Below are positions 1-10,626 of a DNA stretch of 64,000 bases, in pieces. The notes below the pieces were generated by a model that saw nothing but the letters and a program-made list of their open reading frames with translations, was not told the origin of the DNA and made no database searches. Position numbers and translations under genes: made by a program. Numbering within the stretch: position 1 is the stretch's first letter; each line of letters starts with the position of its first letter. The stretch is from Callipepla californica brunnescens (taxonomy: Eukaryota > Chordata > Aves > Galliformes > Odontophoridae): positions 10,656,646-10,720,645 of the forward strand of contig JALIRH010000018.1 in assembly GCA_023055505.1 (NCBI GenBank). Direction: 5' to 3'.

Positions 1-762
1 TGCCTCACTGCTCTCATAGTGAAGAAGTTCTTACACTTAATTTAAACCTATCCTCTTTCTACTTAAAACTGTTACCATTTCTTCTATCACTAAACTTTCT
101 GATAGACCTCTTCCATATCTCCCTTGTAGGCCCCCTTTAAATATTGAAAGATTACAAAGAAGTTTTCAGAGGTTTCCCTTTTCTAGGCTAAATAAACCCT
201 GTTTTCCCAGCTTTTCTTCTTCTGATCATCTTCACGGCTCTCCTCTGAATCCAGTGTTTTTCTTATGCTGTGGGCCACAGTGCTAAACACACTCCTCTAG
301 CTGGGATATCACAAGAACAGAGTAGAGGGTGAGAATCACCCCCCGTGGTCTGCTAGCTATACTTCTTTTGATGCAGCGTGCTTTTTGACACGTATTTCAG
401 TGCATATTGCTGACTCATGTTGAGCTTTTCTTCCACCAGTATTCCCAAATTCTTCTCCATGGGGCTGTTCTCTATAGACTCATCACCCAGCCTGTATTTG
501 TGTTTGGGATTTTCCTGACCTGGCTGTAGACCTTGCACTTGTCCCTGATGAATCACACATTGTTCACCTGGGACCACCTCTCATGCCTATCAAGGTCCCT
601 TCCCTCCAGCATGTCTACTGCACTACAAATTTTGTTTTGCAGCAAGTTTAAAAGCTTACTGCACTCAGCCTCCCTGTCTATGTCAACAACAAATATAATA
701 AATTGTGCTGACCTTTATACAGATTCCTGGGGAGCACCATTCTTCACTGGCCTCACCTACTA
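1..762 (-). mobile_element. CR1 LINE fragment, 3' region and end of ORF2
   Basis: This is the reverse complement of a CR1 non-LTR retrotransposon, running from the 3' part at the window edge back into ORF2. A minus-strand frame at 353-577 reads [20 protein letters not shown], the well-known stretch after the reverse transcriptase domain that in CR1 reads close to RLGDEWIESSPAEKDLGVLV. The bases near 727-760 (ctggggagcaccattcttca) match the conserved ORF2 segment further upstream. The copy is clearly old: the frame breaks at both sides and short gaps occur throughout. It continues beyond the left edge, so the true 3' tail is not visible. CR1 identity is strong; the subfamily is not determined. 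Confidence 0.85.
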
Positions 763-794
763 TTGGAAAGGATCAGTTTCAACATAATTGAAGG

Positions 795-1108
795 AACATG
801 AATGTACACAAATCCATGAGACTTGATGAGGTGAATTTGAAGCTCTGGAGGGAACTGGAAAATGAAGTTGCTAAGACACTGTCTATATTAATTTGAGAAG
901 CCATAGCAGTCCATTTATGCTGTGGTGATAAGACAAGGGGAAATGGCCACAAACTAACGCATAGAAAGTTCCACACAAATGTGCATGGAAACATACTCAC
1001 AGTGAGGGTGACGGAGCACTGGCACAGGCTGCACAGAGAGGTGGTGGAGTCTCCTTCTCTGGAGATGTTCAAGACCCGCCTGGATGCCTACCTGTGCAAC
1101 CTGGTCTT
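795..1108 (+). mobile_element. CR1 LINE fragment with an internal deletion
   Basis: This plus-strand CR1 shows two separated pieces of the element joined together. Bases 795-912 match the ORF2 segment that begins with a 'GPDE' motif region and runs through 'ctaagacactgtct', which lies inside the reverse transcriptase domain. Bases 913-1108 match the 3' region (gataagacaaggggaaatgg through ggagatgttcaagacccgcc). The roughly 2 kb that should lie between is absent. Either an internal deletion or template jumping during insertion could explain it. The terminal short repeats of CR1 are missing, so the 3' end is lost as well. Confidence 0.8.
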
Positions 1109-1456
1109 ATTCAATAGTTTCTTCTGAAAACACCTCAAAGTATGATTTTTGTTTGTTGTTGATGTGAGTTCTACTTGTTTGTAAATGACAAAATTGTTAA
1201 CTTTCAGCTAGAAATTATTTTTCTTTTGGCTGAAAATGTGATATCATATCTTTACAGTGAACATCATGGAAATAATTTAATCTTTTACAATACAATATAT
1301 CTGTGTATTTTGATTGTCTTTTATAGTAACAGTATTTCTGTAATTCTCTCTGTAATTTCAAGTGTTTACAGTAACTTCCTTGTAATATTTCCTAATTTTT
1401 TATAAATACTGTGTGGTTAAGTAAAGCCTCAAAAGGACAAGTTCTGTAATTCTTTA
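1109..1456. other. Unique AT-rich DNA, no feature seen
   Basis: There is no repeat family or exon I can recognise in this gap. A 76-codon plus-strand frame at 1175-1405 is rich in I, V, L, F and S, as random AT-rich DNA would give, and has no domain signature. Confidence 0.6.
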
Positions 1457-1705
1457 CATAGAAACATAGAATTACTTAGGATGGAAAGGGCCTTAAAGAT
1501 CATCGAGTTCCAATCCTGTCCTTGTGGACAGGGTTGCCACTCTTCAGATCAGGCTGCCTAAGATCCCGTCCAACCTGGCCTTAAATGCCATGAACCTCCT
1601 CTTCTCCAACTTGAACAAGGCTAGCTTCGTCAACCTTTCTTTATAGGAGAGGTGCTTCAGCCACTTGTGCACGTTCATGACCCTCCTCTAGATCTGCTCC
1701 AACAG
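1457..1705 (-). mobile_element. CR1 LINE 3' end
   Basis: The segment opens with the reverse complement of the CR1 terminal repeat (catagaaacatagaattact), followed by the typical 'ggatggaaagggccttaaagatcatcgagttcc' arrangement, here with several substitutions. The later part (aggagaggtgcttcagccac, gaccctcctctagatctgct) corresponds to the distal ORF2 region. About 200 bases that normally lie in the middle are missing, because the text jumps from 'aaatgccatgaacctcc' to 'tcttctccaacttgaacaagg'. This is an old, internally deleted, 5'-truncated copy. Confidence 0.85.
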
Positions 1706-2026
1706 CATGGAAATATGGACATTGAAATACACTTCCCCTTGCTTCTTTATTTTTCACAGTGTTTGAAATAGTGCTTGCACTTTTCATGAGTGTGTGAAAT
1801 GACAATACCTTCAATAAGAACAGTGGTTAATTTTTTTTCAGAATTGAAAATATATTTTTTATGCTCTTAAAGAAACTTTGGAGCTTGATAGAAGAAGTGT
1901 AAGTGACTGCTCTTGGGAAACGTCTTTTGCTTCTATAGAACTCAAATGACTGGTATATTTTCATTTACAATAAGCTTTGAAAAAAACAAACAAACATGAA
2001 AGAAGACAAAATCATTTTCCACAAAT

Positions 2027-2060
2027 TAAAAACAAAACAAAACAAAATCAAACAAAAAAA
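2027..2060 (+). repeat. (AAAAC)n-like microsatellite
   Basis: An imperfect A-rich array in which the unit AAAAC is repeated, with one interruption (aatcaaac). It could be a decayed poly(A)-type tail, but no retroelement body is visible next to it. Confidence 0.75.
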
Positions 2061-2833
2061 GCCTAACTGTGGAAACCTTTCAGTTTCCTACTTTGGCCTC
2101 AGGAGATGAGCATTTATCTCATACAACTCTTGATGTCAGAGAATCCTAGCTGCTATCAACAATGAAACAAACCCAGGCAAACAGTTACAGTGAATGGAAA
2201 ACAGATAATTCACACAAATGACAGATTTTCCAAATGATCTTTCTTTGGGACATCTTTGATTGAAACCAGCTTAACTGCTGCTTACCAAAACTGTAGAGCC
2301 AATATATTGAATGAAATCAACCAGAAAGACAAGAGCAAATGTTTCAAGGAAACTATTAGCTTTAACTATCTTGTTTGAATTAGAGAACAAATTGCCATCA
2401 GTCTCAAAAAGTAGCTGGTAAAGATGTTGTTTCCCCATTGTTTACAACACTATCCTGTTTAGCATCTTGTGAAGGAGCAACTAATTTTCATAACATTCTA
2501 GATAAATTTTCACTTCCAGAGAAAAATAGTATCACGCATTCATTGATAATCCTACCTATGGCAAGGGAGTTGGAAATAATTTGTTTACAGGAAGACAAGG
2601 ACAGTCCTGGCAGACAGTGATCCAACAGCATTCGAGAAAAACCTTTTAATTCTGGGTTTTAGACCAACATTGAGGGTGTTCACAGAGAGCATTTTTTTTT
2701 TCTTAAAATTGAATCTAATTAAATTTTAACATGAAAAAATATTTTCTGTTCATTCATCTTGCTTACTGATGCAAAATAAAAAAAAGGCCAAATGAGAGAA
2801 AAGGGGATTATTGTTGTAGCATCATGTTTTCTT

Positions 2834-2863
2834 AAAACAAAACAAAACAAAACAAAACAAAAC
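2834..2863 (+). repeat. (AAAAC)6 microsatellite
   Basis: Six tandem copies of the five-base unit AAAAC in perfect register. It lies about 60 bases upstream of a GTT array. Confidence 0.9.
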
Positions 2864-2921
2864 TTATCGTCTTGACAATTTCAAACATCATTTGTAACAC
2901 CTTCCCTGTGAGTGCACTGGT

Positions 2922-2948
2922 TTGTTGTTGTTGTTGTTGTTGTTGTTT
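2922..2948 (+). repeat. (GTT)9 microsatellite
   Basis: A perfect trinucleotide array. It is read as poly-cysteine in one frame, which makes the surrounding short open frame look odd but gives it no coding meaning. Confidence 0.9.
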
Positions 2949-4005
2949 TCTGATAAGGATATTTCATAAATCAGTTATGCATAATATATTTGGAAATTTT
3001 CCGAATTACAGAACATTGTCTTACTTGATATCCTACAAGGCTTCCAGCATAAATTGTGAATGTGCTTTTGAATTTCTTCATTGTAATATAATCTTTCATC
3101 CCCTAAAATTACATACTGCCATTTACTTTTCTGCTTAATTACTAAATGCAAATCAGTTTACAAAACAGGATTGATTAAACACGATTTTACTCCCTCCCTC
3201 AAATGTAATGAAATAACATTTTAAAATCCTTTTTCTTTCCTAAAATAACAAAAAATAATAAAAAAATTGTAGTAATGGAAACACTGTTAGATTTGTTATT
3301 AAAAAAATAATAATTTTAATACGTAAATACATTAATGCATTAAGTCATTAATGCTTATACATTAGAAAATGAGGCTAATTCTTTCTGCCATTTTTTTTTT
3401 ACTTTATTTTTCTTCAATCTTTGTGCTGAGCTCACAAAGAATTCAAAGAAAATCATGGCTACTTCCTGAAAGCAGAACTGTAATCTTGGGTGTTATTTAT
3501 TCCTCAGTAACAGTACTAATGTATCTATAGAGTTTGCATTTCATATGGAGTCACAGATTAGATGTAGTGCTCTTGTATATGCTCACTCAGGGGAAAAAAA
3601 TAAAGGTTTTATTATTGAGAAATAGCAACAAATGATCAAATAAATAAAATATATCAATCAACATAAAAAGTAAAGTAATAGCAGATTATTATACGACAGA
3701 AAGATGTTAAGATTTTTATATTAATCTAACTAAAGTTTCTTTTTCTCTAATTGTGAGACTGTTACATCTGATGCTCCTATGTCATCAGGCTATCATATCT
3801 CAAGTCCATGTATATCAACATATTGGAAATCATAGATAACTTTTATGATTTGTAAACTTGGGAAGAAATTGCTTTAGCATATGGATTACATTTTTTAAGT
3901 TGCATCAGCAACTGAAACAAGGAGCTGTTTTTAAAAGAGATTGAAGAACATGAAATAATAGGCAGAAAGTCATCATTGTAATATTCCAAGAGTAATTTGA
4001 AAAAT

Positions 4006-4034
4006 ATTTTATTTATTTACTTATTTATTTATTT
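4006..4034 (+). repeat. (TTTA)n microsatellite
   Basis: A tetranucleotide array with one substitution (a C at the fifth repeat). Confidence 0.85.
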
Positions 4035-7000
4035 GTTCATGAGAAGCTGTAGAAAATAAATACCAATATCCCAGACACTGAAAGTCAATGTCCACACATT
4101 GTTGTTGGCTTTATCAATCTCTTTCAGGATAAATCCAAGCCTAATTGTGTTTTATGTTAAGAAAGAAAAAAAAAAAGCAACCTGAAAAACCATTTCTTTT
4201 TTCTTAACTTCTTAATGCTTTAGAGAATAATTCAATTATAAATGAATTTCAAAAAAGAAGAGGAAAATATATTTTCTCCTATTTAAATCTTGACTGAGAT
4301 AAATCAAAAGGATTGGCTATGACTGCAAATCATGTGCACACTTCAATATCATCCTTGATGGGCAGTAAAATATCTCGTAACCAGTTCCCCTTAAAGTTAT
4401 GGAGGGCACTGCAAAACGATGGTGCCCAGACCTATTGCTGTAAATCTAAACAGGGAGATGAATGGAGAAGTCAAGAAATGGCCTTGTTCCATCTGATTTC
4501 TCTCAAAAAGCCAAGAAACTTAAAATAGCCAAGGAAATGTCTGTGAACATAATCCAAACATTAATTTTCTGAATGCATCAGAGGTTTCTGGACTAAAATC
4601 TAAACTTTCTCTTAATTTGTGTCCGTCTCAGTCTGGAATTTTGGATTGAACTTACTCATAATATGTCCATTGCATACTGGAGATGATTAGAATATAGGTT
4701 ACAAATCTGAAAATTAATGTGTATATATATATAGTTAAATCTTTAATCTTTCTTCAATCATAACCTGACATCAATTTAAGTAAAGTTATTTTTTCCATTT
4801 CCCAAGGATCAGAAATTTATTGGGTACTTGCGCCTTGGAGTCACTTGCATATGTATTTGGCATGTTCCTCAGAACTTCTGATGAGAGAAGAATCCGTGTA
4901 AGAATCAAAGATCAGTGAAACTTTTCTGGGAAGAACACACTTCAGTGTCAGGTTATCATGTTGGAAAATATTCTTCTGTTGAGATGTATTGAATACTAAA
5001 CCTACATTATATCTTAAGATCACTTTTTAATATTTTAAATAAATATTTATTGTGGGTTTTTTGGTTTTTTTTCCCAACAAAGCAACTAAAAATTCTATAA
5101 TGTACCTTCATTAGACAATGATCACACAGCCTTAGATATAAGGAGCTGAGTTTAAAACAAATTATTTTTTTGTTGACATTTGTATTTCCTTTTGAAAAGG
5201 AAAAAACAAAACCATACTTTTAATTTACTTATGTATCAAAAGAGATATTCACAGACTGCTTCATAAAAAGTAAACTCCTATGTACCAAACTAAATTTACC
5301 AAAAATTTTTCAAATACTTTAATTTGTGGCCAGTAATTATAATAAGCTTTGGAGAAGTCTTCAATATCATTTTTGTATCTGTGTGCTTCTTGTTTTGGGC
5401 CATTTCAGTCATCCTGAATGCATACATGTGTGTGAAGCTATGAAGTGGTACTAATAAGGTTAAGGAAGGACATTTTTAATACTCCTATTTGAGTGCCTTA
5501 CCAGACACTGTACCTGTGGCCAAATATATTTTATTCTGTTTATCTTTTCTCTGGCATTCACTCCAGCACTGTTGACCAAATATTTCTCCATGTAAAGATG
5601 AAAAAAATACTCTTAGTTTTACTTCATAGTTTTATGATGCCACGTAATTTTTTAGCTATGGCAGTTTTTGAGGAGATGGACATATAATCTTCCTGAGTGA
5701 GTCTGCAGCCTACAGACGCATTTTCCCCACTTGCTCTGTGGGTATTAAGGACACTGAAACAGCCTTCTTTGAGCAGAACATAGAAGGAAGTTCATGTAAA
5801 CCTGGACTATAAGAGAACAGTTCTTGAGAGAGAAGTGTCTGTGTACTCACAAAAAAGGGATTCTTAGATAGTGTGGATTACAACACAGAATTATTCAAAT
5901 GTTAAACCTTATACAAAGACTTATCTGTATGGGTTAGTGTGGGAAAATAACCATGCTGGACTGCTGTCTAAAGTCCAAGATGTCAACATTTAAGTAAGTC
6001 CTCTCTCAGGTAGGCTCCCAGTGCATTGCCTGACTTTTCATGTGGCTTTTGCACTTAAGACTGAACTGTAATTTCTACCGCGACAACGTTTTATGTATCT
6101 AACATAATTATTTTTTGGATCTGAAGTTTTTCAGAAATGAGCTCTCAGAAGGAGAAGCATTTGAGAAAAGACAGTTCAGCTGTTTTCAAGCATGAACAGA
6201 ACACAAAAAAATATGCTTGATAAATTATGGAAGTGTACTCATAAGTCAGAATTACTCAAGAGGAATAAAAAGTGCTTTCAGTGACATATATTCAAATTAT
6301 GACTTAATGGATATCACGTGTAGGGCATGGCTAGTGTATGTCTCACCAGAGTTTAAGCTTAGCACCTGATGCGTTCCAAAAAGGCAGGCTCCATTGGACA
6401 TCCATAGCTCATGTGATATCTAATGAAAAAATCTTCCAGTTATGTACATAAATGGAGTGAACTGCATCTCTGCTCTCTCATTCCCTGCAGCTGTTTCTAA
6501 ATGTTGGCAGTTGTGATGAGTTTCACATTTTACAGTCAAAAGAGAGAATCTCCCACTTGCCATTAACAGACCTGACACAAAGCACATTGTATTCTGTGAC
6601 ACCATGGTTGGGATTCACCTGATCTAATTTCAGATGTCTGCAAATGAAATTCATATGATCAAAGGATGAGGTAACTCTCACCCTTAAAATGCTTTTTTAA
6701 TTCTTTGAACTATGAAGGATATCTAATATAGAATGGTTCAGTGATAAGTATTTCCTTAAGACATGAATCTCACTGCTACTACTACTACTTCAGTACATAT
6801 GTATCAAGCACAAATGTCCACTACAATTTCTTCTCTGCAGAACAGTGGAAAATACCATGTGCAGTTAAAATTAGATTAACATCAATGTTCTATATACTAT
6901 GCCCAGAAAAAAAATGGCATTTTTCGTCAGTGTGCTAACATACTTAGACATTTTTTGTCATACTCTTTTAAAGTAGAAATAATCCTACAAAAGAAGCAAA

Positions 7001-10000
7001 AAGAATAAAAATGTTGTAAAGCAAGCATAGCAAAATGGCAAATCAGAGCTGTTCTGTGGAGCACGTTAAATTTCTTCTAAGTCAAAGAACATTTATGATA
7101 ATTACCATATTTTAATACAGAAGTTTATTTAGAAAATAAACACAAGAACAATACCTTTCGGTTTAAAGAAGACATTCTATTAATGAAGACTACGGTTTAT
7201 CAACCTTCTTCCCGTGTTCTATGGATAAAATCTTAAAAGTTTACAAAAAAACAAGAATTTTTCTCAGTCATATATTACTACAATGAATATTTTGTATAGT
7301 TTTTTGTTGTTGCTGTTGTTGCTGTTTTCGATATTGAGATAATTCTGGGTCCAGTTCTTATTGTTTTCAGTACAACTGAAGATCTGGACCACCATTTCAG
7401 TAACGTTCTTGTATGCCCATAGTTTTCCTGCAAATCAGGAAATTCAATAGTCAATTAGTAGATAAGTCTATATAAACATTTTTAAATTATACAGATAAGT
7501 AATTTTATCAGTCTAATGAAAACTAATGGAAAACATTTGATTGTTATAGAAATTAATTCAGTAAAATAAAAAAATAGATGTGGGTTGTCTCCTTTCCTAT
7601 ACTCTCTTCTAATTTTTCTCTCCCTACTTCTGTTTTTATGAGAACACACTTCTTATTAGAAAAAAGAATTTGACAAAATTGAAACAATGTAGTCAAGGGG
7701 AACAGAAATTGATGAAATATTAGAAAATGTAACACAAAAAATGAATAAGTTTTACTTGTTTCATGGATGTTTCACAAACTGATTTTTTTAGAGTAAATAG
7801 TGGTTAATACTGATCTCAGTATATATATGTTTCATTTGTAAATAAAAGTTATTTTTCTAAAGGCTCTCTTGCATAGCAAAATCTTAGCTGTACAGAAGTC
7901 TTTCAAGTGAAGAAGACAATACAGGGTGTGTCAGTGAAGAGGGATCAAGAGCATACATCTGTAGACCACAGACACCACAATACACCCAGACACAAGTAGA
8001 CTTTCCCAGCTGGAAGAAAGCAAAATTGAAATCATGACCAAAACTGCCAAATAAAATTACTGTAGTTCAAATAGATAATTCCAGACCTGAAGCCGTCCCG
8101 AAACTGTTCCCAGATGTCCTAACTCTAGTCAAAAATTTAATTGTAGAGCCATGCTCTGATCCCTCTTGGTCTTGTTTATTCAGTCTTCCAGTGAAGGAGA
8201 TGAATTCCAGAAATTTGAAAGAGTATGTCTGGAGAGGTAGATGAGACACTGAGCTACTCCAGGATTTTCCTGTTTAGATTTCACTAGGATGAAGGGGAGC
8301 TTTAGGAGAAAATAATAATAGTTTGTGCTCATACAGAGCATAGTTCTGAAAGCATTTAAATTGTATTATTTCTGTAAGGAGACAGCTAATGCATGAATTA
8401 TTAAATATTTCTCTGGTGTAGATATACTAAAAGTACACCACAAATTATTCTGGGAATTTTTCATTTAGCACTAATATCAATAATCATTCATGCTTCTATA
8501 ACATACAGCCTGCAGCATGAGCATTCTTTGTAGGTGAAAATTAGTTGTTATATCAGTGTAGCATTTCCTTGAAATAAACAAGCGATGATATTGCAGTGAT
8601 TTTTTTGCAGTGATTGTCTTAACCTCTGTCACTGGAGTAGAGGAATTGAATCAATTCAGACAGGCTTTACTAAACGTATGGCAGTTGGCATCTGGTCTTA
8701 CGTCAGTGAGGCCTCACACGGATGCTTTGATATTAAAATAACATTTTTGAGGTAATGATGGATTTTGCTGTTGTTAAATGCTCATTTAAATATTCAACAC
8801 CTGAGACACAAGAAGAGTTGAGTGTCTACAACATTAATTTCTGACTAAACTGCAGACATCATGGCAGGAAGAATGTCTAAACTGAGGTAAATAGGAGACT
8901 TTCTGGATTCCTGAGTTTGAATGCATGTAAAAGTTTGTATCCTCACAGTCTCTCAGGATGAACTGTAGTATGTGCCATTTCTACGTGTGCTCTTTTATAT
9001 AGACTTGGGGCTTCAAGTTGGTAGCAAAGGTGGCTGTAACAAGGTGGCATGGTGTTAGATCCTAATCTCGAAAATCTGTAGGCCATGACAATAAAATAAC
9101 CTAGAGTGGGAACTGGTTTGGCAGTTGAGGCTATGCTATCAATACTAACCTTTATTTAAAGGAATTAAGGACTCTGTAAAGGCCCCTGCTAGTCTGGAAG
9201 CCTGATGTAATGATCTAGCCATATGTCTAGCTGTCATCAGTTTCAGAGTTCTGACTGGGGCTTTGATACTCATTGCCTCTGTGGTTTCCACTCTGTGCCT
9301 GCATAAGGAAAAAATGATACTCTTCCTCCTCACAGAGAGGTTATGCAAATTCATTAGTGACTGTTTGTGAAGGGCTTTGAAGTAGAAAATCACTCCATAA
9401 TTGCTAAGTATTATTTAATAGCTCTTTTATAGCAGGCATTTCCTTTTGAATTACCCTGCTTGATGTTTCATTAAAATGACATCATGCTCACTTGCAAATT
9501 ATAGTGGAAGGTCATGTGCTTGCCAGTATAATGAAGCATGAAGAATTATAGACATCCTCCCTAAATAAATTAATTTTCAAGAAGTTATCACTACTGAGGT
9601 CAGACTGTAAGTAGTTTCTCATATCTATGATACTAGCCATATCCTGATCCTCATTTATTTCTATTAACGTTTGTAACATTTATTTTAAACTGATCTTTTC
9701 ACCAGTGTGATTTGGGATGTTTTTTTTTTGTTTGTTTTGTTTTTAGGTTAAATAATATTGTTAAACTGTTTGTGACCTACACATTAAATTCCAGAGGTTC
9801 ACAGTGAACTATCTGTAAGTGCATTCTATGCCAGACCAGCATACAAAAAGGAGACTGAAATACAAGAAACAAAACAAAGTGATGAGTCTGCACTGACATA
9901 GATCAAGAACAATAATTTGGCCACTATGGACAAGAATTTCTTCTTCACTTATTTTCCAGATGTAAGAGATTATTATTTTTTATCCCATTGCCTCAAAGCT

Positions 10001-10105
10001 TGCTGATGAACGAGTCCAAGCAAGTCCTGGGCAAGGGTTGCGAAATCCTTTGTCTGAGGAACACAGTGGAGGATTACACCACATCAAAGGAGCTATATGT
10101 CCATG

Positions 10106-10626
10106 TACAAGAGGCGCTTTTTATATAATGCCTCCTATTTTACTAAGTTTCTCATGGTGTTAGTGGTGGATGTTGTTGGTATAACAGTAGAGGTTGAACA
10201 TTCCTGACCATATTTTGTTCAATTTTGTTGCCACGTGACAGATAGCAGCAGAAGGGCATTCTGACAACATGATATCTGATACGGAAATGTGGGTGAAGAA
10301 AAGGGGTTGAATTGAATCACTCCATGCAGAAAAAATGGAATTCATTGATATTCATCAAGGCCTGCTAAACATCACACATTTTGGCAGTGACAGCATTAAA
10401 GTGAAACAAGACGTTCTGGACAGCCATGCACACACATCATGCAGCATGATATGAAGAGCATCTCTGTCAGCTCATCCATTCAAATTGTCAAATAATGATG
10501 GCTATGTTGAAAAATAGAGCAAATTCTCAGTTACAAAACACTATCAAATAGAATTATTGTTCTTTCTATAGATGCTGTTTCCATTGAAATAAATAGGAAG
10601 AATTATTTTAGGAGTGACTTACATTG
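10106..10626 (+). mobile_element. Mariner (Galluhop-like) relic with both ends
   Basis: The left end (from tgtacaagaggcgcttttta) and the reverse complement of the right end (attattttaggagtgactta) align as degenerate inverted repeats that both lead into cctcctatttt or cttcctattta. This is the layout of the bird mariner whose ends read like taggtcgctc...aatgcctcctattt. Inside, an ATG at 10269 starts a transposase-like reading (ISDTEMWVKKR) that stops after 13 codons. After a frame break, 'LHAEKMEFIDIH' resembles the N-terminal helix-turn-helix region. Bases 10500-10517 give GYVEK followed by a stop, the usual transposase C-terminus. At about 520 bp against roughly 1.2-1.3 kb for a full mariner, most of the catalytic domain is gone. 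The copy is inactive. Confidence 0.65.

Larger units (their letters stand above)
1706..10105. other. Long AT-rich stretch without genes; several microsatellites
   Basis: No exon, RNA gene or transposon is recognisable by eye over about 8.4 kb. The content is AT-rich DNA with homopolymer runs and short microsatellites (A4C at 2027-2060 and 2834-2863, GTT at 2922-2948, TTTA at 4006-4034). Reading frames in this stretch do not exceed about 90 codons and show no domain. The frame at 2872-3138 owes its run of cysteines to the GTT array. The frame at 4313-4528 lies in a slightly less AT-rich patch but has no recognisable motif. Confidence 0.55.

Noticed and set aside
1..1108. A single CR1 with 5' inversion by twin priming
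   Set aside because: Both the minus and plus pieces contain 3' region sequence, so they overlap in consensus position and must be two separate insertions.
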